Origin: Rhexocercosporidium sp. MPI-PUGE-AT-0058
Lineage: Eukaryota; Ascomycota; Leotiomycetes; Helotiales
DNA: 64,000 nucleotides
Reading direction: 5' to 3'
NCBI GenBank assembly: GCA_020746875.1
Contig: JAGTJL010000008.1
Coordinates: 744,001 to 808,000 of the forward strand
Positions 1 to 11,881 of the stretch are shown here, in pieces; position 1 is the first letter of the stretch, and each line of letters begins with the position of its first letter. The translations under genes were made by a program, and so were the position numbers. The notes under the pieces were generated by a model. That model made no database searches. It was not told where the DNA came from and saw only the letters and a list, made by a program, of their open reading frames with translations.

Positions 1-3000
1 AGAAGCGTATTCTAAAGAAGTAGCGTATAATCTAATTTATAATTTGTAAATGCTTTTGATTCAGGTTCGTCAAGAAATGCGATAATTATAAAGTTACAAA
101 AGTTATATTTAGTTTAAGTATAATAGTTAAGTATAATACGGAACCGACCTTCTCTTGGTACTCTTTGACTTAGTTTATAGTTGCTTTAGCGGTGTTCTTA
201 GCTAGGTTATAATATAATAAAAGAGTGCTTGGGTAATTGTTATTTGCTAAGTTAAATTTTTGAGCTACTTTTTTTATATACGTGTTATAGATAAGCGTAA
301 TTGTCTTCGTATATTTATTACGTATAATTCGCACCCTCAAGAATTATTTTATATCTCTTATTATAGTGAGTTCGTAGGCGTTATTTAAGCTATCGATGAT
401 TTTAGTTACTGCAGGAAGGTTTAAGTTGTAATATAGCACTTATATATTATTTATATAAAAGGCTATAAACATTATTTGCTTATCGTTCGTAAAGATATAA
501 GGCTCTTTTATAAGTAATACGAGACTAAAGCTTTTAAGTGTAGTTAAGAAGTCGCCATATTATAAAACTAGAGAATCGCGGAGGCTATATAAGGCTCTAT
601 CGATCTCCATAATTATATCGGGCTATTTAAAACCGTTAAGGAAATAGTAGTAAATAAGTGCATTTCGTTTGTCTTGTTTTATATTAATAAACGTATTCAC
701 GACGTCGTATTATTTAACTTTTAAGTCAAATTATACTACTATAACTATTACGACGCGGAAAGACTTTACTGCTAGCGTAGAAGCGTATATAGAGAATATT
801 ATAATATCTTCCTATAGATTACCTTTAGCAACGACTCGCGATTTAGTACGTATAAGCTGTTCCGCTAAGTTGACTTTATAAGTAAATACTTATTTTAAAA
901 GTATAAGCGTTATCTTCGCATCTGCCTTTAATATAATATACTAGCACTTCTTAGCTTAGAGATTCTTTATTTCTTTACGCGTATCTTTTTTAAAGTATTC
1001 TCTTTATAAGTGCTATTCCAAATCCTTTTAGTACTTTAATACTCGTAAGAGCTTTATTTAATATAATTATATTAATTCAAAGCTTATAATTACCTATACT
1101 TTAATCGATTCGCTATTAATTGCAGCTATAAATATAATATATATAATTTCGTAGTCTTTTCCATTTTCACGCGTTATCTCATTATTCCAGAATATTATAA
1201 TAAAAGATATAATATACGTATAGTTTTTGTTTATTTAGTCTATAAATTCGGCGTTTAAGAGCTCTCTTATTATAAAGGAGTATATTCCCAGCCTTTTCTT
1301 AGACCGTTTATTTAATTATATTACCTTTCTTATTTAACGTCTCCGCTAAGCTCGAGTGACAAGGCGTAATTAACTTTAGTTTAATACTTAAAGCACTTCG
1401 TCGAGGGTCTCTTAAGTTATATTATTCTTTAAAAAATATTATAATAATATATCCGACGGTATATTTTCTAAGAGGAGTTATTAATCTCTTTTAAGCTCGC
1501 CGTAATCCTTTTTTAACGAGGTATTTTCGTGTTTTAGAGTATTTCTTAAGCTTATATTAGTTGCTTTAGTTTAGCGTAATAATTAATTTTAACTATTTTA
1601 TAATTTATTTTAAATTATAACTTAAGGTATTAAGTTATACGTATTTTTAATTTAAAGTAATTATTTCTTACTTATAATATTCCTCTTAAGCTCGAAATAT
1701 TCGTTTCGTCGTATTTAACTTCGAGTCTATCTTAATATACTTAAGCTTTTTAATATTATTAGAATATTTGTATTATTATTATTAAGCTTTATATCGTCTT
1801 TTAATATATTAATTCGTAAATCTAAAAAGACTAGCTCATTCTAATGCTCTTATAAAACAAGCAGTCCCGCTTCTTTTAGAATTATGAGCTTTATAGTTAC
1901 GTATAGAATTATTTTTTTAAAAACTTCGTCGACTTCTATTAAGTTAAATAAGAACTCGTCTAATTCAATATTATTTTTAGCTTATATATATTCGTCCTTT
2001 ACGTATTCGATGGCTAATTCGGCGTCTTAAGCGGCTTCAGGCTCTGCAAGTATATTAACGACTTATTTAAGTATTAGTAGTAGTTAGCCGATTACCGCCT
2101 GCTTATTATAGAATTATGCCTTATCAAAAATAACGTTTCGGGTACGTATTATAAGCTTTAGCTAAAGTATTCAGATCTTATATATATTAGTTGTGTAATA
2201 GTCAATTAAATATCTAATATACCTTTTAAAATTGACTTTAAAGCTTCTCTTATTATAAAGAGCTTGTCGGTCTTTAATTATCGCGTAAGCTTTAGCGTTA
2301 TACGCAAAGATATTACTTTAATTAAGCCTCAAATCGATTAGTAATCTTTTTACTATTTTTAAGTCGTATTATCGAAAATACTATTTGAATTATATTTTTG
2401 GTATTTCGTTTAGCGATTATATAACTCTTCTGGCAAGTAGTAATATATTATAAAAATACGCAGTTATTAAAATAGTTTCTGGTTATAATTTAAATAATAA
2501 GTTAGCACTTATTATTATCTTTAAGGCTTTAGTAATAAGCTCTCCGCTAGCTCTTTTTATACCTTTATTCGGCTTATGCGTATAAACCGGAATAAGCTCC
2601 AGCTTTATACTACTATTTAATACTTATTAATCGTACTTTGTCCAGTATCTTATACTAATTACCGACGTATCGTTATTAAACTTGATTTTATATATAATAA
2701 AGCTATATTAATATTTAATCTATATCTCAAACGTCTTAAGCACGCTTATAATAAAGTCTTAGGATTTACTAATAAGCGTGAATACAAAGAGCTTTCTATT
2801 ATATTCGTCTTTAATTAATAATAATTAATATATCTTATTATAACTTATAAAATAATTAAATAAGTCTTATACGATTCTAAAGAAAAGTCTCGAGAACTTA
2901 TTATTTGACTTTTTACGCGATAATTATTAATTTAAGTATATTATAATATAACTTTCGCATTTTATACGCGTAATTCCATCGATTTAAATATTACGTATAT

Positions 3001-5332
3001 GCTTTATTAAAGCTTCTAGAGTTATTTTACTGAAGTGACCGGCGCGTAAGTGCTATATCTATATTATATCGCTCCGGGGTCGTAGGAAACTGCGTATTAA
3101 TTGAAAAATATACTTCTTAAGAAGGTGTAGTTATTTATTAATTATTAAGTATATTATTATAGCAGGAGATTTACGAGCTTTTATAAAGGCATATAGTTAT
3201 AGAAAGCGCGAGCAGTTATTAATAAGCTTGTATTTAAATATTATAAGGTTCTACTTGCGCTGTAAATTTCTTATTATATAATTATCTTCAGCATTACTTA
3301 CTCGTAAAGTCGTATTAATACTATTATATTATACCCCCGATTATGCGAGGAGGCTTTTAGAAATAATATTAACGTTAAACTCTTCTATAATAGTCATGTT
3401 ATTTAATATTAAATTCCGAGTATATAATCTTTTAAGATTATATAAAGCGTTTTCGAAGATGTGTATACCCTTATTAGTAATTAACAAACTTGAAGTGCTA
3501 ATATTAATTATATTTCTCGTAATACGTTTGAAATTGCTAAGGATGAGTTTATTAATATTATTAATTAGGTGAGTAACACCGCAATTATTAATAAGCGTGC
3601 TATTTAATAGAAGATGGCGTTAGAACTCTATAATAGTGTAAATACCAGAACCTAAAGCACTATCGTAGAGTATATCGTCGAGGAGCTTTGGGTCGATTAT
3701 AGCTATATTAATATTTAGATTATCTTATAAAGCTTTGCCTTTGCCTTTATTACTTATAAGTATAACAGCATCGGGTAATTTAGCATTTATAATAAGTTTA
3801 GAGTTATTATTATAATTAGCTCCGGTGATTTTGGCGATTATAATATACTTCTATTTTTCTTTAACTATAACTGTCTTAAGCTTTTTAAAGTCTATAGTTT
3901 CTAACTTCTTGCGAGTTGCCAATACCTCATTAGCATTTAACATATACTTTATACTTTTAAAAGTCGTTCCGTTAACTGCATAACGTAATCTTTAATATTT
4001 AAGTAGCTTAAAGAAATGCTTATTATTTATACCGCATAAGTATAAATTACCTTAGCCTTAAGAGCGAGATTTATTAAAGCTTACATTTAACGCATTAATA
4101 TTAATTCCTTTAAAGGTTAAATATTAACCGCCTCCTCCTTTTTAACGCTTGAGCTTCTTAAATATAGTATGCTCTTAGTTTATATCGGGAAGCACTTATA
4201 TATAATTATTAAGAGTAAACTTATATTCTTTTCTAAGTTAATCGTCGCGTATAATTATATTAAGGATAGAATTTGCTTAATCTAAGTATATATAAGCTCC
4301 TACTACACGTAGCTATTTCTTTAGAGCTATAATGCTTTTAATATTAAGTATATCGTACGCTTTAATATTCTTATAAGCTTTTAAGAAGTTTTTTATTTAT
4401 TAGTTAACGTTAACTTTTTTTTTATATATTTTTTTTAAAACTTTCTCGTATTCTGTGATTATAATAATAAGAACTAATGATTCTAATAGTATTATATCGC
4501 GTTAAAGTATATTAATTAACGATTATATACTTAATTCGCTTTTGCCGGCCAGTTCTCTAATCGCAGAATTTAAGAGCGAATCGTCTACTGTTTCGGAGAG
4601 CTAATTATATAAAGTTATATACTTATTATTTTAGCTCGTTTATTTAGCTAACGTATATTAATACTCTTTAGCTTATATTATATAAATCTATTATATCTTT
4701 GCAATTATCGGGTAGAAAAGTAGATTAACTTCTTTTGGATTTATTCTTTTTATTAAAGTATTTTTATTAGACGACTTAGGCGTTAAAGACGGCTATAGGT
4801 TTATTGCTTTCTAAGCTATAATATTAGCGTAATACTAGTCTAACTGTGTCTTTGCCACCTGTTAAGCGGTGCTCTTAAGCGTTAAAGCCTTTAGTCGGAG
4901 TTCTGGAATATGGCCTGTTACAAGAGCTATAAGATTTATTATATTTAATATACTTATGAACGTAGTATGGAAATTCAATTATAGGTATTATATCGCCTAA
5001 TCCTTCCGTGCTTTTAAAGTGCAGTCTATAAGTAGTTTTAAGAGTAATATTATTTATTTAAAGTATACTAATAATATAGCGTCGAGAATATTTAATAATT
5101 TGAGAGTTGTCGACGAGTTTAAAGAATTACGATAACTTTTAAATAGCGGTGTAAAATACTTTTATAGAGCTACGTCGGCGTGTGCATACGACTAGGAAGC
5201 TTTTTATAGCTTACGGGGCTTATAATTATCGTGTAATATACCTTAAAGCTCCACAGAAGCGAATATCAGTTCAATTAAAGGCTGCGTAGTTGCGTATATA
5301 ATTATTATTATATTATTATATATGGCGCATTC
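1..5332 (-). mobile_element. RIP-degraded Ty1/Copia retrotransposon relic
   Basis: This stretch is extremely AT-rich, full of TA dinucleotides and stops in all frames, as expected after repeat-induced point mutation. On the minus strand near 2,640-2,520 the end of a Copia integrase core can still be read (LELIPVYTHKPNKGIKRASG), close to the usual Copia 'YTPxxNGxAER' motif. Near 2,300-2,100 the segments AYAIIKDRQAL and IIRTRNVIFD match the integrase C-terminal region ('RTRDVxFDE'). Gag and protease would lie at higher coordinates and reverse transcriptase at lower ones. I could not place the RT motif or any LTR. The left end lies outside the window or is too decayed to see, and the right limit is taken from the abrupt base-composition change near 5,340. 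Confidence 0.75.
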
Positions 5333-5355
5333 AAGCTCCTTAAATAAAGGAGCTT
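5333..5355. repeat. Perfect 9-bp inverted repeat at the AT-rich/normal-DNA boundary
   Basis: Arms AAGCTCCTT and AAGGAGCTT are separated by 5 nt. They sit exactly where the RIP-degraded DNA gives way to DNA of normal composition, so this may be part of the element's edge. Function unknown. Confidence 0.5.
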
Positions 5356-5783
5356 ACTGGCGCCATGGTTTTGGTAGTCTTGATTGGGCTCGCTTAGCCA
5401 ACCAACCATAACCTGCACGACAGCAAATGCTGGGATCTTCTGGCGCTTCGCACTACTAGCGGTCGTTAACGGCTGGTCGATGCCGCACTAGTGAGCCCCA
5501 TTCTTCGGTCAAAGCCTCCCCATCAATTATGACGGGTAAGCGGAATGCCATTAACACTGGTGCCAATGTTCTGCGCACAGCTCATCATCGTTTCTACGCT
5601 ATACTTTGAGAGTGGGCCATATACAAACTCTCTGTTCTCAGGTGCGGACTGGGATATCATATGATCTACAACTCCATTGAGGAGGGACACGACTACGTAA
5701 GTTAGAACATCTCCTGACATGCCCACAGTCTCTCTACTTCTTCTCGTCTTCACGGACTATTTTGTACATCTCTAGATTTCAAT
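5356..5783. other. Spacer with one unassigned minus-strand ORF
   Basis: This is normal-composition DNA between the Copia relic and the MFS pseudogene. A 76-codon minus-strand ORF (5753-5523) begins only 30 bp from the MFS start. It has no domain I recognise, so it could be the 5' end of a divergent gene destroyed by the Copia side, or chance. I see no other signal. Confidence 0.3.
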
Positions 5784-6535
5784 ATGGCAGAGTCAAGTCG
5801 GCTTCAGGCGCTGCGTCAAACGCTCAAACCGCTCACGCTGGTGGTGTATACTGGCTCCTTGGTCCTGGACGTTATGAACAGTACTGGTTATCTTTACTAT
5901 CGACAGTATAGCAAAGCAGTATGATCTCTCTCACGTCACTTCATCGTGGGCCCTCTCTGTCTGCGTCCCGACTTTTGGAGCATTCCTCTTGATATCGGGA
6001 CGACTGGGATGTTGTTGTTGATCTGCGGTTTCTTACAAAGTCAAATTCTGATTGCTACTGGACGATGTTCTCGGTCACAAGCTGGTATATGTCACCGGTT
6101 TGCTTTTTTTCGCTATTTTTATCTCTACTTATGGCCATCGTTGAGAATGCCGTTGCACTGTTCGCGTTTCTGGCCTTCTAGGGGATGGCAGCTGCAATGA
6201 TAGTACCAACAGCTTAGGCTTTGGTCTCGACGGCATATGGAGGCAGAAAGCGAGAACTGACTCTCTCGGCTATGGGTATAGGAACTGCATCTGGATCAGC
6301 CATGAAAACTATAAGTAAGTAAATGTGTCTTGAAACCGGAAGAGATTGAGCATGTGCAAAGCGCATTAGTTGGAGGAGCTGTGACCAAGGCACCAACTGG
6401 ATACCAAACTTTATTATGGATTTCATTCGGGTTGAGTGTAGCTTTTGTACTGCTGGGTTGGCTGCTCATTGTACCCTCATCACCGAATCATGCCGAAGCA
6501 AAGCGTCTGGATTATCTTGGCGCCGTCAATCGCAG
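5784..6535 (+). pseudogene. Broken MFS drug:H+ antiporter (DHA2-type) remnant
   Basis: Once an inner-membrane exporter of the 14-TM DHA2 family, judged by motifs scattered over three frames. The start ATG at 5784 opens MAESSRLQALRQTLK and the first TM. After a frame change near 5,900 comes DLSHVTSSWALSV and a LISGRLG motif (MFS motif A region). Near 6,085 DVLGHKLVYVTGLLFF follows in another frame, possibly after an intron whose borders have decayed. Then a segment around 6,190-6,300 with two in-frame TAG codons, then GGAVTKAPTGYQTLLWISFG and WLLIVPSSPNHAEAKRLDYL (6,370-6,530). Homology stops near 6,535, so the C-terminal half (roughly eight helices) is absent. The TAG codons fit G-to-A RIP-type change. 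It lies next to an intact SDR gene, a pairing common in secondary-metabolite clusters, but that link is inference. Confidence 0.8.
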
Positions 6536-7288
6536 TTGTCTGGTGTATGATTTACAGAATCAGGAATTCTCAAATTTTCTTTACAGCTAAATTACTTTTT
6601 ATTTCTTCCTAGAGACCCATCTTCTTTATAATTAGAATTCAATCCTCTTCAACCTCTAAGATAAGACTCAATTTACAATGGCCATCAATGGCAGTCCCCC
6701 CGAATTCGGACGAGATATATAATCAATAAAGCCCTGACATCAAGACGTTTGACCCAGCTGATACAATTTCCTACTAGTGGCATCAGGCCCCATGTAGCAA
6801 TAGAGTGGCCAACAAGTGCGGCTTTGAACTAGCGGCTCCGTCCGGCCGTTTCATTCCGCACGATGCTTCACCTCCACCTCCTCCTCTATTGCATTTAAGA
6901 ACACCAACAATAGATTAGACGACTGTGGAAATTGATCGATTGGCCCGAATCTCCAAGATGCATTCCACTGAGAGGCCAGTCCCACAACATAATCCCTGGG
7001 CGCTCTTGCGAGGAGTCATAATCAATGAACATGGAGCTACTTTTAAACAAAAGGGCAGAGCCAATGGTCTCTGCTGACATACGGACAGGACTGTTCTCAT
7101 TATGACAGAACATGATTTGTGATGGCATTGATTCCGTGGCATTACCTCCGAATAGTCCGTCGTTATATCATACATATAAAAAGCTCTGTTGCGTCCTTTA
7201 AAGCCGAGAACCACCAGCTCCAGAATCAACAACAACAAATTATCTTCATCACTTTAGTTTTCAGACAAGACATTCGCACCTTGCAACC
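6536..7288. other. Intergenic DNA upstream of the SDR gene
   Basis: No coding signal I trust; the short ORFs here overlap each other on opposite strands and show no domain. The last 120 bp hold the probable SDR promoter (see the TATA-like entry). Confidence 0.4.
7175..7183 (+). promoter_or_regulatory. TATA-like element of the SDR gene
   Basis: TATAAAAAG lies about 110 bp upstream of the ATG at 7289, followed by an A/C-rich leader typical of fungal 5' UTRs (CAACAACAA, then CAACCATGG around the start). The position fits a core promoter; no transcript evidence. Confidence 0.4.
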
Positions 7289-8371
7289 ATGGCCACTTTC
7301 AAAGTTTCCAGTCTCTTCTCAGTCCAAGGCCAGGTCTGTGTCATTACAGGAGGCGGATCAGGTCTGGGCGAAGCCATGGCTCTCGCCTTAGCCGAGAACG
7401 GCGCCTCAAAGGTCTTTATCCTCGGTCGCCGCCAAGCTTCTCTCGAGAAAGTTGCAGGAAAAGCTGTACGAAATCTCATACTTTATGTTTACCATCATTT
7501 TAAAAGCCCCAGAACACGCTAATGCCTTCTTGCCTGATCCAAAAGGCCAAGGGAACGATCATCCCCATCGTCTGCGACATCATGTCGAAAGACGCTCTCA
7601 CAGCCGCAGCAAGCAAAGTCGCGTCCCAGACCCCCTTTATCAATGTCCTCATCGGCAACTCCGGTATGACGGGCCCAGTCACCTCTACTGGTGCTGTTAA
7701 TGGCCCCCGGGGCCATCCTGACCTCGCAACCTACCAAAATACCCTCTGGTCCACCTCCAATACCGAGATGAATGCCACAGCCGACCTCATTCTAGTATCC
7801 TCGTTTTACACCTTCCTCGCATTTGTCAACCTGCTGGGCGCAGGCAACAAACATCCAGATAGCGTAGGCAGCAAGGGCTACATGCAGTCCCAATTCATCT
7901 CTGTCACGAGCGTCGCGGCGATGAGCCGGACGGAAAACGTGAGCCATATCTATGCAAGCAGTAAGGCTGCTCTCAGTCATCTGACAAAGATGATTGCTAC
8001 GACCTTTGCTCCGTATGGGATTCGAGCGAACAGTATCGCACCAGGTCTCTTCATCACCGAGATGACAGAGGTGGGTGTATAATCGAATTATCTGTTGGTC
8101 TCTTCAGCTGAAATGCGACATATAGGGCCTTGTCGGCAACAATAACGACCTTAGTATTGCAGGCTCTATGCCGAAAGAGCACTTTCCGGCAACTAGAGCT
8201 GGTGCTCCAGAGGTGATTTGCTCATCGTTCCTTCTATAATATATCGCTAATTAGGTCTAGGACATCGCGGGTGCGGCGCTCTATTTAGTCAGCAGAGCAG
8301 GAGGCTTCGTTGACGGTACCGTGCTTGTGGTTGATGGAGGCATGCTCTCTCAGACTCCCGGTAGCAACTAG
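7289..8371 (+). CDS. Short-chain dehydrogenase/reductase (SDR), NAD(P)-dependent
   Basis: Predicted oxidoreductase of the classical SDR family, 299 aa, the normal length. The model has four exons, all joined in phase 0: 7289-7465, 7546-8070, 8126-8212, 8261-8371. Every intron is GT-AG, 48-80 bp. Visible motifs: the Rossmann cofactor loop TGGGSGLG (residues 20-27), the conserved serine in ITSVAA-like SVTSVAAMS, the catalytic YASSK (YxxxK), and IRANSIAPGLF, the usual segment after the active site. The C-terminal VDGTVLVVDGGM is typical of this family. The ATG is chosen for its A/C-rich context (ACCATGG) and because the Rossmann strand follows at the usual distance. No stops or frameshifts, so it is probably functional although surrounded by decayed repeats. 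The nearest neighbour is a dead MFS exporter. Substrate cannot be inferred. Confidence 0.9.
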
Positions 8372-8689
8372 AATAAAGCGAAGAGAATGGACGAAGCATG
8401 CAGGGCCTACTTCTATGAAGGTCATCAAGAGTGGATCCAGACAAACACCAGCAAGCAGTCCGTGTTGGATGTCCTTGGCCAATGAAGATTAGATATCTCC
8501 CGTTGGCGGTATCTACCACTGTCTATGAGCGATACCAACTACAGTTTAATTGGAATTTACAAAATGCGGACATGGCTTTGCTTATGCGGACGTATCAACT
8601 TGTTAAACTTACTCTGGTTTTTCTGTTTACGAAGGATTCGACTTCCCTTGCCACATCCCTTAAGCTCCGATCCTTTGTAAATAATAAAA
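8372..8689. other. Short spacer after the SDR gene
   Basis: This holds the probable SDR 3' UTR. I see no gene or clear repeat before the LINE relic begins. Confidence 0.4.
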
Positions 8690-9640
8690 GGACATAAAAC
8701 TATTGTGATATAGATAACTATTGATCCGTAAGCTTTCCCCGTGTCTTTCCTACTTAGCTACCCGATCTTGGCTATGTGGACGTCGTTTTCCTTTCCTAGG
8801 ACGTCGATAACCTTAGGTAGAACCTTTCCCTTTTGGTCGAGAATGGCTGTTCGGTTGGCATTGCCACTTTTACTGGGTACAGTTGGTCTCGTAGCACTCG
8901 GGCACTCGCCGTTACTGTCTTTTGGGCTGCTTCCTTGACCCGTTGGAGTTCGGCTTTATTTCTGCAAGCTATCTCGATGCGTTCCGTGTTTCTGGCGTCC
9001 CTGATCATAGTAGCGCAGCGCTAATTTGCGTGCTCATCCACGGTACGGATCTTTTCCTCAATTGCTTTCTTGATTACTCCTGGTTATGCCTTGCTCTTCT
9101 CTTTCTCCGCCACTCTAGATATATTAATCGTGTAGTAGAGTGTGTCGGTTATATTAGATGCTATGCTAATAGTAGTTTAGCTGGCTGAGGACGATGGATT
9201 AATTGATTTTGTGAGGATTGAGGCGTAGGATTGCTGCGGGGATTAGCCCGTTAATGCTCTTGGTCTTGATATACAGTTTGCGCTTGATATTATCTTTATT
9301 AGCTGTGTTTTGGCTTCTGCAAGTTGGGCTTCGATTTCTGTTAGTTTTGCCTTGAGTTCCACGTTGCTGGCCTTTATTTCCTCGTTGCTGCTCTTCAGCT
9401 CCTTAACCACCGAGAGGACAATGGACAGTGCGTCGCTTTCCCCTTTTCTCGTCTTTATATTACCTTTAGCCGCTGCTCGAGTTGGTGTCTTGGGTCGGCG
9501 TCGCGTGCGATCTGGTTGTGGGGGGTTTGGCGTCTTTGCCATTACTTTAATCACGTTATCTATATCACACTCGTCGCTCTCCTTCTAATTCCTCGCTTTA
9601 CTAGATCTTTGGCTTAATATTGCGAAACGGTTGCCGTTAG
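8690..9640 (-). mobile_element. Tad-type LINE, ORF1 (gag-like) relic
   Basis: Read on the minus strand from about 9,555 to 8,690 this is the ORF1 product of a Tad-like non-LTR retrotransposon. The N-terminal part (9554-9243) is a basic leader followed by a coiled coil (LKSSNEEIKASNVELKAKL). Near 9,110-8,870 come RVAEKEKSKA, IKKAIEEKIR, MIRDARNTERIEIACRNKAE and RVLRDQLYPVKV. A frame change then leads to NRTAILDQKGKVLPK and LGKENDVHIAKI near 8,850-8,770, and LSRKDTGKAYGS near 8,750. Similarity ends around 8,690, so the CCHC end and all of ORF2 are missing. Several stops and at least one frameshift make it dead. It is a separate copy from the ORF2 relic at 12.65-14.69 kb, because the order is wrong for one minus-strand element. 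Confidence 0.8.
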
Positions 9641-9992
9641 CTGCCTTTCCGCCACGCTTCATCTTGTCCTGTTCCAGAGCCTTGGTTGTTAATATTCGTT
9701 CGCGACGCGACTGACGCGTCGCGCCCGAATCCTCCACCACCCTTTCCATCGTCCCTCTCCCCGACTGCTGAATCGAATTCTGAATTAACTGCTGAATCGA
9801 ATAACTCTGCGCTGCCTTCGTCCCAAAGTCTCAAGTCTCTCCGCTGACAAACGATTGACCAAGGCCTGGCCTCAGATGCGTGGAAAATCACGTGCTGCCG
9901 ACGACCCTCACTTGCACTCTGCTAGCCTCTCTCGCCTCCTTCCAGGTTATTTATCAGAACAGTCTAAAGTCAATATTTAATATGCAATATCT
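9641..9992. other. Junction between LINE relic and HET pseudogene
   Basis: A minus-strand ORF of 84 codons (9891-9637) is hydrophilic and Asp/Gly-rich, with no family I recognise. It may be the 5' region of the LINE. No other feature seen. Confidence 0.3.
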
Positions 9993-11881
9993 TATGCCAT
10001 ATCTTCCTACTCATATTCTTTGCTTCCACCAAATGGCGACAATATTCGCCTGCTTCGATTGTTGCCAAATGAAGACGAGGCTAAGCCTTTACATTACGAG
10101 CTTCGCAACTATTCTCTACAGAGATTAAGTCCACGAACTCATTTGTACAAGGCTTTATCTTACGTATAAGGCAACCGAGACGAGACTCTATCTATTTACG
10201 TGGATAAGAATCGGATTGAGGTCACGGTAAACTTACACGCTGCGCTATTACGTCTCCGAGATCACTCCTTTAAACAAATCATATAAGTAGATGCTATTTA
10301 TATTAATCAAAGCAATTAAGAAGAGCGGAAACAGCAAGTTCGGCTTATGGCGAAGATATATAGTAACGCATATCGTGTTATTATTTAGCTCGGAGAGTAA
10401 GCAGCAGAGATAAAGGGAGCACTTAAGGATATATAGCTTGCTGCTAATGAAGAGCTTACGGAGTGCTCGAAGACAGAGATGAAGCAGTAAGTAATGCTTA
10501 ACTTACTTTAAAACTTATGGTTTTAACGCATCTGGGTAAGGAACAAATTCTCAGCTATAATTATTAGACGACGTTAACGTAATCACTTCAGGTGTTTTAA
10601 GAAGTTGCTGCAGCTCGACATGTCGTAATAATGTGTGGCTCTACGGCGATTGACGGATACGCGTTCTACTTGGGAGTAAAATCCCTAAAGCTTTCTTATA
10701 CGGCTTCTCCGGAATTGCAGACTCTCCCTTTAGTTACTTATTTAATAGAGCGCGCTAGTCTCCGATCTAAATATATAGCAAATTCGTTAGAGAAGTTCTC
10801 CTTAGAGATACGGTCTTTAGCCGAGTTAATAGATATATTCTATACTCGCTAAGCTATTGATACTCGTGATAAAGTATATGCTTTACTTAATATGAGCTCT
10901 GACGACCCCGAAAAGGCTGGTTTACAGCCCGATTATAAGATTTCCTGGGAAGATCTATTCCAGCAAGTTATCAAGTTCGTTCTCGGTAAAGTTGTATCCG
11001 TGGAGACTTCTAGCCAGAGGGCGGTGATCAAGAGCAAGGGCTGCATTCTTAGCCAGGTGTCCTCGATAAGAAGGGGTAATAGACAGAATGTGAATATCAC
11101 CTTTAGAAACGCAGCTTTAAGCTTAAGCGGCAAGATGGAATGGACCTTTCAGGCGTCAGCGAAACCCATCCAAGAGCATGACGTCATTTGCCTTCTACAT
11201 GGAGCTTTAAAGCCTACGATTATCAGGCTATGTAAGGATCACTTCGCCGTTATTATAATTGCGGCAACTCCTTTAAATAAGAGTAGCAGTTTTCGATGGC
11301 CAGACACTTCCCAATCGATAATACAGTTTTTGCGGGACTTCTTACTTGTCTGGGACTGGAAAAATCCCTAGGGAAAGTCGTAAGATAAAGAAGAATTTAG
11401 AACCTTGACAAAGACATATAGTCAAGCACTAAAGACTTCAAAAGAAGAGTCCGGAGATTATTTTGATAAAGCAATTAGATTGTGGAATGACATAATGATA
11501 TTAGATGACTTAGGAGAGTATGAAAAAGCAGACGAGAGGCTTCTAGAAGCAAGAAGTGGCTATGTGACGGCATTCAGCAAAGAGCATCTGCCTAGGCCGA
11601 ATCAATGCGGTCGGACACTACTGTCATTCGTTGCTGGGGAAGGACATGAAGATATTGTTAAGCTGCTGCTCGAGACCGTTGATCTAGACGTAAAGGATGG
11701 GATATCTAGTCGGACGCCGCTATCACGGGCTGCTGAGAACGGGCACGAGGCCGTCGTCAAGCTGCTGCTCGAGACCGGTAAGGTTGAGGCCGACTTAAAG
11801 GATAAGTCTAGTTAGACGCCGCTGTTACGGGCTGCTGAGAACGGGCACGAGGCCGTCGTCAAGTTGTTACGCAAGCATATT
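9993..11881 (+). pseudogene. RIP-damaged HET-domain/ankyrin protein gene
   Basis: HET-domain proteins mediate non-self recognition and incompatibility cell death in Pezizomycotina. Reading from about 9,993 gives GDNIRLLRLLPNEDEAKP, then RTHLYKALSYV followed by a TAG at the place of the invariant Trp of 'YxWG'. Next are VNLHAALLRLRDH, a TAG plus VDAIYINQ (normally 'WVDAxCINQ'), and RVII-TAG-LGE (normally 'IWLG'). The diagnostic tryptophans have thus become stops. The middle region reads through 10,631-11,371 with a few breaks (KVYALLNMSS is the usual 'KVYALLGL' motif). From 11,405 an open stretch leads into ankyrin repeats: GRTLLSFVAGEGHEDIVKLL, then RTPLSRAAENGHEAVVKLLL and a further copy after another TAG near 11,814. 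It ends around 11,881. The many CpA-type transitions make RIP the likely cause. Confidence 0.85.

Noticed and set aside
669..881. ORF containing YIENIIISS, resembling an RT YxDD box
   Set aside because: It is on the plus strand while the recognisable Copia motifs are on the minus strand, and no flanking RT motifs are found; chance in AT-rich DNA is more likely.
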